From a virus: 37,732 nucleotides of DNA. The notes under the pieces were generated by a model. It saw only the letters and a list, made by a program, of their open reading frames with translations, made no database searches and was not told the DNA's origin. Numbering within the stretch: position 1 is the stretch's first letter; the number at the start of each line of letters is the position of its first letter. The stretch spans positions 1 through 37,732 of the IMG/VR virus record IMGVR_UViG_3300049057_000066. One strand, 5' to 3'. Of the stretch, positions 7,062 through 13,316 are shown in pieces. The position numbers and the translations under genes were made by a program.

Positions 7062-7442
7062 TTATTGCGACTTACGAGGTTTCCGAGGAGAAGTTTCAGA
7101 GCGTGGCTCAACGTGATCGGAAGGCTTTAAAAGATCGAAAGCGGCCTGGCGTTGCTTCGGTGTTGCCTTTTCAAAGACCTCCAAAAAAGCCATGACGTTT
7201 CTTAGCGAATTGTCTTTTTGATCTCCAAAAAAGTAGTCCTCATTAAGATCTAGTAGCGCGACAATCTTTGGCCAGAGTGATTGCCCGGGAAAATAACCCC
7301 CGGTCTCCCATCTTGACACTTTTGACGGGTCTATTTCGAGAGCTTCGGCCAAATCTTTTTGGTGGGTAAACCCCATTTCGATGCGCCGATTCTGCAATTT
7401 TTGCGCTACCCATAGCCTACATATTTTCTGAATAGATTCCAA
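7062..7442 (-). CDS. XRE-family transcriptional repressor (CI-like)
   Basis: A 126-residue protein with an N-terminal helix-turn-helix (about residues 11-65, core QKDLAEALEIDPSKVSRWETG), followed by a helix with ATPKQRQAAFDLL as in many small phage repressors, and a low-complexity Pro/Ser/Arg tail. There is no peptidase (LexA/CI C-terminal) domain, so release would not be by RecA-stimulated self-cleavage. Start is TTG at 7442, seven bases after GGAG. It is divergent from a small Cro-like gene across an AT-rich region with a perfect palindromic operator. Confidence 0.82.
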   Translation of the reverse strand: MESIQKICRLWVAQKLQNRRIEMGFTHQKDLAEALEIDPSKVSRWETGGYFPGQSLWPKIVALLDLNEDYFFGDQKDNSLRNVMAFLEVFEKATPKQRQAAFDLLKPSDHVEPRSETSPRKPRKSQ

Positions 7443-7453
7443 AACTTACTCCA

Positions 7454-7472
7454 ATACGTAATTTATACGTAT
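7454..7472. promoter_or_regulatory. Operator between the repressor and Cro-like genes
   Basis: A perfect inverted repeat, ATACGTA / ATTTA / TACGTAT: 7-bp arms with a 5-base spacer, just upstream of the repressor start and of the rightward -10-like TATAGT at 7475-7480. It is the likely binding site of the XRE repressor and/or the Cro-like protein. Only one full copy is seen in this region. Confidence 0.65.
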
Positions 7473-7547
7473 TTTATAGTATTAAAAATGTCCCAAAATC
7501 TCTTTTCAGCCTTGCAAAAAATGAGAAAATGGGGCATATTGTGCCTT

Positions 7548-7760
7548 ATGGACGTAAAGATCATGAAAAAGTGGACTGAAAAGGTGGGCGTGAGAATGGC
7601 TGTAGCCCAAATAATTATGAAGCTAGACTGCTGTGCATCCAAAGCAGAAAAGCTAGCGTCTGGGCGATACCCCAGCGTGCCAAGCACTCTTGAACAGATA
7701 GCGCTGGCGGAACTTATTGGCTGTGAAAGACACGTGCTTTTTCCGAAGCGCGTAGCTTAG
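7548..7760 (+). CDS. Cro-like small DNA-binding protein
   Basis: A 70-residue protein from the ATG at 7548, with a compact helix-turn-helix-like core (VGVRMAVAQIIMKLDCCASKAEKLASG) resembling Cro or YdaS-type antirepressors. It is divergent from the repressor and first in the rightward early operon. The frame is open from an ATG at 7488, but codons there look non-coding. Other in-frame starts are at 7521 and 7563, and none has a good Shine-Dalgarno. If 7488 is used the message would be nearly leaderless, because TATAGT is only about 8 bases upstream. Confidence 0.6.
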   Translation: MDVKIMKKWTEKVGVRMAVAQIIMKLDCCASKAEKLASGRYPSVPSTLEQIALAELIGCERHVLFPKRVA

Positions 7761-7770
7761 TCACATCTTA

Positions 7771-7790
7771 GGAGCTTTTCGCGAAGCTCT
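7771..7790 (+). promoter_or_regulatory. Hairpin after the Cro-like gene
   Basis: GAGCTT (7772-7777) and AAGCTC (7784-7789) form a 6-bp stem with a TTCGCG loop. It is immediately followed by a second structured element. It could be an antitermination or processing site in the early transcript. Confidence 0.35.
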
Positions 7791-7805
7791 TATAGGTGCG
7801 ATTAA

Positions 7806-7872
7806 ACACAAATGATTTAACTCAATATCGAGTAGCGATGTTAGCTCGAAATGGATTTGTGTAATTTTTTTT
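7806..7872 (+). terminator. Long stem-loop ending in eight Ts, probable early terminator
   Basis: ACACAAAT (7806-7813) pairs with ATTTGTGT (7855-7862), enclosing a 41-base branch that itself has short pairings, and is followed by AA and TTTTTTTT. This is terminator-like and lies between the Cro-like gene and the recombination genes, the position where lambda-like phages have a terminator overcome by antitermination. The stem is AT-rich, so efficiency is uncertain. Confidence 0.5.
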
Positions 7873-7888
7873 AGTTAAGGATTTGTTA

Positions 7889-8746
7889 ATGTCTGAATTA
7901 GAAACCGACTCAAGTATACCAACGGCAACGCTGCAAATATACGATTACATCAATGAGTTTCTACACCGTGAGGACTCTAACGTTAACCGCTGTAGCGCCG
8001 CCAACAATTGCGTGCGCCGTCGGTGGTATCAAAACAAAGGATTAGCTGGCGAGAAAATCACGCCACGCGCTCGCGTAAACTTTCTGCTTGGCGACCTCTC
8101 AGAGCGCACGATGGTGTATTTCGTTACTCACGGCTGCGTTGGCCCTGGCAAGCTTTACAGTGAGGTCTACTTCGGCGAGCCTGACGGCACTATTGAGTAC
8201 CAAGGCAAGTCGCTAACTAAATATAAGCAAATAACTACAAGCTTTACTATTGAAACTGAAAACGGCCCGCTGACTATTACTGGTCACTTTGACGGCCTTG
8301 GCAAGCGAAACTCTGACGGGCTGTGGGAGTTAATCGAGTTTAAAAGCTCTAGCAATAATGGCTTTAGGATGTTTTCAACTTCCGGCGATGTTGGCGACTA
8401 CCTCAAGCAAGCGCATGCGCTAATGCTAACAGACCTATGTAAAGAGAAAGACGTTAAGGGCGTGCGCTTTTTCTACTTGCGCAAAGAGACTGGCCATATG
8501 TGGGACGCTTACTTTAACTGGGACACTGACACCGAGGCTCAAGTTATCGCTGAGTTTAAAGCGGCGATAGCTCAAGAGGAGCCAGCGCGCCCTTATATAT
8601 TAAAGCGAAAACTAACGGGCGAGTTCGTGTTTCAAGACTGGCATTGTGGCTATTGCCCGTACACGGCGGAATGCTACAAGGAATACAAAATCGACACCGT
8701 TTTTAAGAGCGGTAAACCTTCATATATTTTAACGGAGAAAAAATGA
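7889..8746 (+). CDS. Cas4/RecB-like PD-(D/E)XK exonuclease with iron-sulfur cysteines
   Basis: A 285-residue nuclease. Active-site residues are Asp135 in TGHFDGLG and Glu150/Lys152 in WELIEFKSS. A C-terminal cluster Cys253-x2-Cys256-x5-Cys262 plus an N-terminal Cys (Cys35 or Cys41) matches the 4Fe-4S arrangement of Cas4 and AddB-type nucleases. ATG at 7889 is chosen (AAGGA 7 bases upstream) over TTG at 7883. It is followed by a single-strand binding protein, forming a phage recombination or end-processing module. No CRISPR array or cas1/cas2 is present, so this is a stand-alone phage nuclease. Confidence 0.82.
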   Translation: MSELETDSSIPTATLQIYDYINEFLHREDSNVNRCSAANNCVRRRWYQNKGLAGEKITPRARVNFLLGDLSERTMVYFVTHGCVGPGKLYSEVYFGEPDGTIEYQGKSLTKYKQITTSFTIETENGPLTITGHFDGLGKRNSDGLWELIEFKSSSNNGFRMFSTSGDVGDYLKQAHALMLTDLCKEKDVKGVRFFYLRKETGHMWDAYFNWDTDTEAQVIAEFKAAIAQEEPARPYILKRKLTGEFVFQDWHCGYCPYTAECYKEYKIDTVFKSGKPSYILTEKK

Positions 8747-9249
8747 ATTTTAGAACTAGAGAAAAAGGAAATAGCGTTGGATCGGCTAATTTTTTAAAGC
8801 TTGGCAATAACGAGAGCGCAAGCGGTATGTTTATGGGCGACGTGCATGAGTTTTTTGTTGTATGGAATGAAAGTGAGCGTCGCTCGTATCCCGCCGAGCC
8901 CGGCACGCCTAAATCTAAATTTCGATTTAGAATAAACTTTGTAATGAAGGAAAATGGCGCCTTTGTGGCTAAGGTTTTTGAATCGGGCGGCCCAACCTAC
9001 GACATGCTAGAAATACTTCACAATGAGTATGGTCTTGATAAAACTGCGGTTAAAATCACTAAGACTGGATCTGGTAAGGACACCAAGTTCCATATCATGG
9101 CTCTGTCACCGAAATCGCAACCAAGTGAAGCGCAGAAAAAGGCAATGAGAGAAGTGCCTTTACATGACCTTGGGAATGGAAGCCCAGCTCAACCTAATCA
9201 AAACGATAACCAAGACGCCGACTCTGACGGCGACGATTTACCATTCTGA
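8743..9249 (+). CDS. Phage single-stranded DNA-binding protein
   Basis: A 168-residue protein with a beta-rich N-terminal two thirds and a Pro/Gln/Asn linker, ending in the acidic tail DSDGDDLPF. This closely matches the C-terminal interaction tip of bacterial SSB (DDDIPF). The tail recruits replication and repair partners in SSB. The OB-fold part is divergent, so assignment rests mainly on the tail, size and position 4 bases into the nuclease gene. Confidence 0.75.
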   Translation: MNFRTREKGNSVGSANFLKLGNNESASGMFMGDVHEFFVVWNESERRSYPAEPGTPKSKFRFRINFVMKENGAFVAKVFESGGPTYDMLEILHNEYGLDKTAVKITKTGSGKDTKFHIMALSPKSQPSEAQKKAMREVPLHDLGNGSPAQPNQNDNQDADSDGDDLPF

Positions 9250-9256
9250 GGAGCTT

Positions 9257-9529
9257 ATGCAAGTAACTAATCGCGAGATACCCGAGCTAAAAGCTTTAGA
9301 AGTAGAGTTTGAAGTTAAAAACGGCGACGTGTGCGTGGAAAAAGTTGAAGCGTTTATCGAGTACCTCTACGACTACGTTGACGTGACTGAGCTTTTTGCT
9401 GCCAACATTAAAGCGATGATGCGCTTAGAGCGCGTCATTCAAAGTTGGTTTGATGAGAGTCGCGAGCTTGTAGCTGAAAGCGCCCGCGAGAATCAGGGCA
9501 TGCTTGATGCTAAGGAGCTGGGCGCGTGA
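9257..9529 (+). CDS. Small acidic protein of the early operon
   Basis: A 90-residue, Glu-rich helical protein from ATG 9257, preceded by GAGGAG at good spacing. A longer reading from 9164 would overlap SSB and is unlikely. It overlaps the next gene by 4 bases. No family is recognised; small acidic early proteins are often host-takeover or DNA-mimic factors, but nothing here proves that. Confidence 0.6.
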   Translation: MQVTNREIPELKALEVEFEVKNGDVCVEKVEAFIEYLYDYVDVTELFAANIKAMMRLERVIQSWFDESRELVAESARENQGMLDAKELGA

Positions 9530-9744
9530 AAACAAAAAACGCCACTGGAATGTATGATGCTTTTGTTGACCTGATTAATAATTCTATCAATCAGCGCGCT
9601 GGCAAAAAGCCAAGGGGCATGACAGATGCTTCATGGAAAAAATATAAAGACGAATTAGCTTTCGCTATGGGCGCATGCGGCGGTTATCCAGACATTAAAG
9701 ATTACATGCCAAAAAAGAAAAGCAGAAAAGCGAAGGACACATGA
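9526..9744 (+). CDS. Small basic protein, unknown
   Basis: A 72-residue protein with a Lys-rich C terminus (KKKSRKAKD), possibly nucleic-acid binding. ATGA overlaps couple it to the genes before and after. No domain is recognised. Confidence 0.55.
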   Translation: MKTKNATGMYDAFVDLINNSINQRAGKKPRGMTDASWKKYKDELAFAMGACGGYPDIKDYMPKKKSRKAKDT

Positions 9745-9992
9745 TTAAACTCCTAGCTCTCGCACTACTACTTTCCGCTTGCGGTGGAGCGCCCACGCCA
9801 GGCTTGCATCGCGATGAGAAAACTGGCGCATGCTACATTCATCCCGCGCAAACCACTTGCGACGGCGTAGTAACTAAATGCGCTGACGGCAGCTTAGGGC
9901 AAACATGCTCGCTAGTTTACATTGATGGCTTTCGCGAAACGTTATGCACGCAAGAGCCGCGCGGCGTGCGCAGAACTGTGAGCTGCTCGTGA
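9741..9992 (+). CDS. Cys-rich lipoprotein in the early operon
   Basis: An 83-residue protein: signal MIKLLALALLLSAC with lipobox LLSAC (Cys14), then a mature part with seven or more Cys and small residues, suggesting a disulfide-tied fold at the envelope. Early expression of a lipoprotein suggests an envelope or superinfection-exclusion role, but no family is recognised. It overlaps the genes on both sides by 4 bases. Confidence 0.65.
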   Translation: MIKLLALALLLSACGGAPTPGLHRDEKTGACYIHPAQTTCDGVVTKCADGSLGQTCSLVYIDGFRETLCTQEPRGVRRTVSCS

Positions 9993-10165
9993 GTGCGCTT
10001 GCTCACCTTACCCGCGATCAGCTTTGGAATGCTTGTGAATGTGTTGCGCCTTACGCGAGCTGCGACGCTTGCAATGAAATGGAAAAACGTGACGAAATGG
10101 ACGGGCCAGAGTGCATGCGCTGTGAAGGCGCTTGTAAGTGTTTAGCTCCAGCGGAGAATGAATGA
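9989..10165 (+). CDS. Small Cys-rich, probably zinc-binding protein
   Basis: A 58-residue protein from GTG 9989 (GTGA overlap with the lipoprotein stop), with Cys pairs CEC, CDAC and CMRCEGACKC. This pattern suggests one or two zinc-binding knuckles. A start at 9944 would read through the lipoprotein gene in another frame and is disfavoured. Confidence 0.55.
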   Translation: MSALAHLTRDQLWNACECVAPYASCDACNEMEKRDEMDGPECMRCEGACKCLAPAENE

Positions 10166-10431
10166 GTAACACCTGTGACGTCTGCTACCAAGATTTTGAG
10201 GCGGAAGAAAAACATGAACGCGAATATACAAAGTTGCGGTTGAGGTTGGAAATTGCGTTAGAGGCGTTGGAGTTTTATGCCGACCCCGATAATAAGCCAA
10301 TTTATTACGAGCATGAAAATGATTACTACGAGCGCACGCCGGAAGGTCACGTTAAGTTTGGAACGAAAGCCCGCGTAGCTTTAAAAAACGAGAGGGGGAG
10401 TGGTGGTCTGGATATTATTTCTAATAATTGA
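10162..10431 (+). CDS. Small protein with CxxC motif and helical core
   Basis: An 89-residue protein with an N-terminal CDVC motif and a helical Glu/Arg/Leu middle (heptad-like at residues 15-40). ATGA overlap with the previous gene. The 3' end overlaps the next gene's start by 29 bases, so the last residues may be variable. No function is assigned. Confidence 0.5.
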   Translation: MSNTCDVCYQDFEAEEKHEREYTKLRLRLEIALEALEFYADPDNKPIYYEHENDYYERTPEGHVKFGTKARVALKNERGSGGLDIISNN

Positions 10432-10552
10432 TGGCGTGAGCTTTCACACTAAAGAATTTCCTTCTAAAGAATTATGCGAAAAGCAGGCCGCGTACTTTCG
10501 TAAAACTGAAAGCGATAAAAGTTTCAAATTTAAATGTTTGGAGAGCAAATGA
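10403..10552 (+). CDS. Short protein of 49 residues, unknown
   Basis: GTG at 10403 (or 10400) follows a strong GAGGGGG. The product begins with a hydrophobic stretch (VWILFLII), then SFHTKEFPSKELCEKQAAYF and ends FKCLESK. A Phe-x-Thr-x-x-x-Cys-x-x-Ala pattern with a late Cys is common in small phage proteins with one disulfide or metal site. It fills the gap between its neighbours and ends in ATGA with the next gene, which supports it being real. Confidence 0.6.
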   Translation: MVWILFLIIDGVSFHTKEFPSKELCEKQAAYFRKTESDKSFKFKCLESK

Positions 10553-10755
10553 ACACGCTACGTAACTTACTCGCGATCACGTCAGCTGGCGAAATTGTGC
10601 AGCATCCGCACGTTCGCGCCGCAAGCCTTGAGCGCTTTGCTGGCGTTGGCATGTGCTCTAAGTGCGGCGAGTTTACCGCTCTCGACAATCCATGCTGTAG
10701 CGCGCTTGTGTGGTACGAAGGCGATCTAGTAGCGCCGGAGCCCGACGATGAATGA
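10549..10755 (+). CDS. Small zinc-ribbon-like protein
   Basis: A 68-residue protein from ATG 10549 (GGAG upstream, ATGA overlap) with CSKCGEF and a later CC pair, forming a likely zinc ribbon. Acidic C terminus (PEPDDE). An ATG at 10534 is disfavoured because it precedes the ribosome site. Confidence 0.55.
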   Translation: MNTLRNLLAITSAGEIVQHPHVRAASLERFAGVGMCSKCGEFTALDNPCCSALVWYEGDLVAPEPDDE

Positions 10756-10948
10756 GCGCAGAGAAGTCTACGAGAAATGCGTGATGAGCTTAAACTATAT
10801 CGCGCAAACTAAAGGGAAAACGCAAGCGTATGAGTACTTGCGCATGATGGTGGATAAGCTCGCGCTGTCAGATCAAGAGTTCCAGTTTTGCATGGAAATA
10901 ATTAAAATGGCCAACGGGGGCGATAGTGAGAAAGAAAAGCAAGGATGA
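10748..10948 (+). CDS. Small helical protein, unknown
   Basis: A 66-residue all-helical protein (Met/Leu/Glu/Lys rich) overlapping both neighbours (8 and 23 bases). Such proteins are frequent upstream of excisionase genes. No family is recognised. Confidence 0.5.
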   Translation: MNERREVYEKCVMSLNYIAQTKGKTQAYEYLRMMVDKLALSDQEFQFCMEIIKMANGGDSEKEKQG

Positions 10949-11051
10949 GTCAGAGGGCATGTTTGACGCTCACGCAGAGATGCTACGGCGTCGGCGTATC
11001 AAGCGCATGCTAGCTACAAAGCGCAAGAGGGCGCGGAAGAAAAAGAAATAG
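10926..11051 (+). CDS. Very basic 41-residue protein
   Basis: GTG start at 10926 after a run of Gs; about half the residues are Lys or Arg (RRRRIKR and KRKRARKKKK), so it probably binds nucleic acid. It fills the space between the previous gene and the excisionase-like gene. Low-complexity composition makes this a cautious call. Confidence 0.45.
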   Translation: MRKKSKDESEGMFDAHAEMLRRRRIKRMLATKRKRARKKKK

Positions 11052-11060
11052 GGGGAGTGA

Positions 11061-11246
11061 GTGGGAGAGAGAAAACAACTAGACGAACTGTTAACCGTTG
11101 AAGAGGTTTTAAAGATTCTTAAAATACCTCGAACAACTTTCTTGCTCCGCGTTTCAACCGGGGAAATACCGTCACTAAAAATTGGCCGTCATCGTAGATT
11201 TTTGCAAGAGGACATTTATAAATGGCTCAAGAAAAAAACAGCGTAG
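11061..11246 (+). CDS. Excisionase-like helix-turn-helix protein
   Basis: A 61-residue MerR/HTH_17-type DNA-binding domain: LLTVEEVLKILKIPRTTFL, then a short wing SLKIGRHRRF and EDIYKWLKKK. Excisionase-family proteins with this pattern steer the integrase toward excision. It ends 25 bases inside the integrase gene, so both are co-translated. GTG start with GGGGGAG upstream. Confidence 0.75.
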   Translation: MGERKQLDELLTVEEVLKILKIPRTTFLLRVSTGEIPSLKIGRHRRFLQEDIYKWLKKKTA

Positions 11247-12304
11247 TTTGGGCACCGACAAAAGACAAAAGAATAAAAAAGCGTGGTGATGTTTACTGGG
11301 CGCGCTTTGAAAAAAAGGGTGTAGTAGTGCAGGAGTCGCTGCACACTGGATCATTCGCCATTGCCGAGCGTCTGGTTGAAGAGATAGAGTCATGTATTTT
11401 ACTCGGCGTTAACTACAAAAAAGAAAAAGAGCTTTTTGAAACGGCTTGGCCTGAATTTCTGTCAGATAAAAACAAAGGCATTAAAACAAAAAAAGTTAGA
11501 GAGAGCACGCTAGAGCAATATATTTGGATCGGCGAAAAATGGTTTATGCCTTTCTTTAAAGACAAACGCTTAACTGAAATTGATGAATCGCTCTGGGAAA
11601 AATACGTAGACCATGCTCGCTCTGAGCAATCTGACATGGTCATGTTTAATCATCGTAAATATATCAAAGCATTTTTGCTATGGGCTTTTAAAAAAGGAAA
11701 GCTCCGCGAGCGTCCAGACCTTTACGATCCAGATCAAGGCGAAAAAGATAGTGATGAGGACGAGAGTGGGCCTGGCAAGTGTTATACCATGGATGAGCTT
11801 AGAGCTTTGCGTGATGGCGCGGAGATGCCATTTAAACTTGCGGTATACATGGCTCAGTATATGGCAATGCGGTCACGGGAGATTACTGGACTTCACAAAA
11901 AGCGCATTGATTTTTCTAAAGGCATAATTAACTTAAAACCAGTCGATACCAAAATCGGTCGTGGGCGCAAGGTCCCGATCCATGAAAAAGTCCTGATACA
12001 CCTCCACACACAAATTTTAGAAAGCGAAGGGTCGCCATATTTATTCCCCAATCGTGATGATAAGAACAGGCCGATGGACAAGGGCGGATTCAAGGGAACA
12101 TGGGACAGGTTACGAACGGCTAAAAAAATCGAAGGCCGTTTTCACGATTTCAGACATACTTGGATTACTAATGCTCTAGCCTCTGGAATGAATCCCGTCG
12201 TGGTGTCTGAGATAGCTGGCGTGTCGATGAAAGTTATCCAGTCTACTTACCTACACTTAAGCGAAATAGATTTAACAAAAGAACTTGGAAAGCTGAGTTT
12301 ATAG
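11222..12304 (+). CDS. int: Tyrosine recombinase (phage integrase)
   Basis: Cuts and rejoins attP and attB to insert the prophage. A 360-residue protein with an N-terminal arm-binding region (about 1-65), a SAM-like core-binding domain (about 70-165) and a catalytic domain. Catalytic residues: Arg217 in AMRSREITGL, Lys250 in GRGRKVPI, the HDFRH box (His308, Arg311) and Tyr343 in STYLHLS. The usual second His (LGH) is replaced in IAGVS, an unusual but tolerated change. The attP containing a tRNA-Arg 3' half lies immediately downstream. Confidence 0.92.
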   Translation: MAQEKNSVVWAPTKDKRIKKRGDVYWARFEKKGVVVQESLHTGSFAIAERLVEEIESCILLGVNYKKEKELFETAWPEFLSDKNKGIKTKKVRESTLEQYIWIGEKWFMPFFKDKRLTEIDESLWEKYVDHARSEQSDMVMFNHRKYIKAFLLWAFKKGKLRERPDLYDPDQGEKDSDEDESGPGKCYTMDELRALRDGAEMPFKLAVYMAQYMAMRSREITGLHKKRIDFSKGIINLKPVDTKIGRGRKVPIHEKVLIHLHTQILESEGSPYLFPNRDDKNRPMDKGGFKGTWDRLRTAKKIEGRFHDFRHTWITNALASGMNPVVVSEIAGVSMKVIQSTYLHLSEIDLTKELGKLSL

Positions 12305-12319
12305 ATGACCAAAAACCAT

Positions 12320-12337
12320 GCTGTACAAAATCCGTAC
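12320..12337 (+). repeat. 18-bp direct repeat, left copy, putative integrase arm site
   Basis: GCTGTACAAAATCCGTAC is repeated exactly at 12561-12578, so the two copies flank the tRNA-like attP core. Each copy also holds an imperfect inverted GTAC. The arrangement fits arm-type integrase or excisionase sites. Confidence 0.65.
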
Positions 12338-12384
12338 GTCCGCCGATTGAAAGAATTACATGGTCTAGTATCTTATTGTAATTG

Positions 12385-12430
12385 TGGCGACTCCGGCTGG
12401 ATTCGAACCAGCGACCCTCAGCTTAGAAGG
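12385..12430 (-). other. attP core: 3' half of tRNA-Arg(TCT)
   Basis: On the minus strand this 46-bp stretch reads as the 3' part of a tRNA: anticodon loop CTTCTAA (anticodon TCT, Arg), T-arm GCTGG TTCGAAT CCAGC, acceptor strand CGGAGTC, discriminator G and encoded CCA. The 5' half is missing: the sequence beyond 12431 cannot form the anticodon or D stems. A tRNA 3' half beside an integrase is the classic attP, restoring an intact host tRNA after integration. Confidence 0.85.
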
Positions 12431-12521
12431 ACAATTCGCGCCCTTTTTAGCAATTCACGAAGGTCGTTGAATTTACGCCATTTATTAGTGTCTACAAATA
12501 CTTACGCATTCAAAGTCTATA

Positions 12522-12547
12522 CAGCAAACACCAGCAAAACCCAGCAA
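12522..12547 (+). repeat. Three helically phased CAGCAA repeats in the attP region
   Basis: CAGCAA occurs at 12522, 12532 and 12542, exactly 10 bp apart, so all three lie on one face of the helix. They sit between the attP core and the right 18-bp repeat and are candidates for accessory-protein or excisionase binding. Confidence 0.45.
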
Positions 12548-12560
12548 CTATCGAAAGTGA

Positions 12561-12578
12561 GCTGTACAAAATCCGTAC
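12561..12578 (+). repeat. 18-bp direct repeat, right copy, putative integrase arm site
   Basis: An exact second copy of the repeat at 12320-12337, in the same orientation, 131 bp right of the tRNA fragment. The remaining non-coding sequence from 12305 to 12605 shows no credible gene; a long reading frame here is the well-known false translation of an antisense tRNA. Confidence 0.65.
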
Positions 12579-12605
12579 AAAATTCTCAGTACTGTAGGAG
12601 TCAGT

Positions 12606-13316
12606 TTGGACTACGTTGAAATACAAATTAGAGACTTTACGAAACTCGTTAAGCGAAGCCGCGAAATAACTCATCCGCAGTGGTTTGCGATGCCGAACGA
12701 TATTCTCTTGCATCCGGACTTTATGGTTATCACTGGCGCCGAGTTTAAGGCCTACATTTGGATTTGTGGGGTGGCGAGTAAACTCAACCAAGATAAGATT
12801 CGCGTGTACCCAGACCTTTGTGCCCGACAAGTGAACATCACTAAAAACGATGTTTTGAGGTGCATTGAAAAACTAGAAGAAAAACGATGGGATAGAGTAG
12901 CGTGTGTTTCGCGTGACACACAGGAAACACACGAGTCACACACCACAAGACAAGACAAGACAAGACAAGACAAGACAAAATACAAACTGCTATCCGCCGT
13001 GGCGAAACTCGCCCCGCCGGAAAACAGTCCAGATGAATTGCTTAATTCTATACCACTAGAGACCAGGTCCAGATGGGTTGCTCTTTACCAGGATGAATTG
13101 TTTTTAAAAAGGGAGCTCATAAAAGCCCACGGGTACTACGTGACCGACAACCCAGCCAAATGTCCTAAGTCGGTTAAGGGTTGGCAAAGAGCCCTGAGTA
13201 TGTGGTTTGAGCGAGCCTGGACCTGGCAAGCCAAAAACACCAAAGGCAAACCCAAGGAAGTTACCACCGAAGACATTTTAAAATCGCTAGAGGATAACCC
13301 CAATGACGTTGCATGA
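12606..13316 (+). CDS. Replication initiator-like protein (phage O / DnaD-type organisation)
   Basis: A 236-residue protein. The N-terminal 90 residues resemble a winged-helix DNA-binding domain (FMVITGAEFKAYIWICG, then VNITKNDVLRCIEKLEEK). A low-complexity linker encoded by a pentanucleotide repeat follows (residues 114-123, RQDKTRQDKT). The C-terminal half has a Trp-rich helical region similar to phage replication proteins. TTG start five bases after AGGAG. Position before RusA and an internal repeat and palindrome cluster fit a lambda O-like initiator with the origin inside its gene. No direct family signature is certain. Confidence 0.6.
   Translation: MDYVEIQIRDFTKLVKRSREITHPQWFAMPNDILLHPDFMVITGAEFKAYIWICGVASKLNQDKIRVYPDLCARQVNITKNDVLRCIEKLEEKRWDRVACVSRDTQETHESHTTRQDKTRQDKTKYKLLSAVAKLAPPENSPDELLNSIPLETRSRWVALYQDELFLKRELIKAHGYYVTDNPAKCPKSVKGWQRALSMWFERAWTWQAKNTKGKPKEVTTEDILKSLEDNPNDVA
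12901..12979. repeat. Inverted repeat plus six ACAAG repeats, candidate replication origin
   Basis: A perfect 10-bp inverted repeat (CGTGTGTTTC 12901-12910, GAAACACACG 12924-12933, 13-base spacer) is followed by six tandem ACAAG units from 12945 to 12974 and ACAAAA. All of it lies inside the initiator-like gene, as lambda's origin lies inside gene O. The 5-bp unit is not a multiple of three, so a change in copy number would shift the reading frame. Confidence 0.5.

Noticed and set aside
7013-7195. 60-residue rightward frame convergent with the repressor gene
   Set aside because: It overlaps the repressor C-terminal coding region by 134 bases, where the repressor frame has family-like sequence. 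Its own ribosome site is weak.
7889-8746. CRISPR-associated cas4 of a CRISPR system
   Set aside because: No repeat-spacer array and no cas1 or cas2 in the window; stand-alone Cas4-like nucleases are common in phages.
12385-12430. Complete functional tRNA gene
   Set aside because: Only the anticodon loop onward is present; the 5' acceptor, D-arm and 5' anticodon strands are absent.
12305-12619. 104-residue reading frame downstream of the integrase
   Set aside because: It contains GDSGWIRTSDPQL, the well-known false translation of the antisense of a tRNA 3' half. The region is attP.
12945-12979. CRISPR-like or satellite array
   Set aside because: The unit is a 5-bp perfect tandem repeat without spacers, inside a coding frame.
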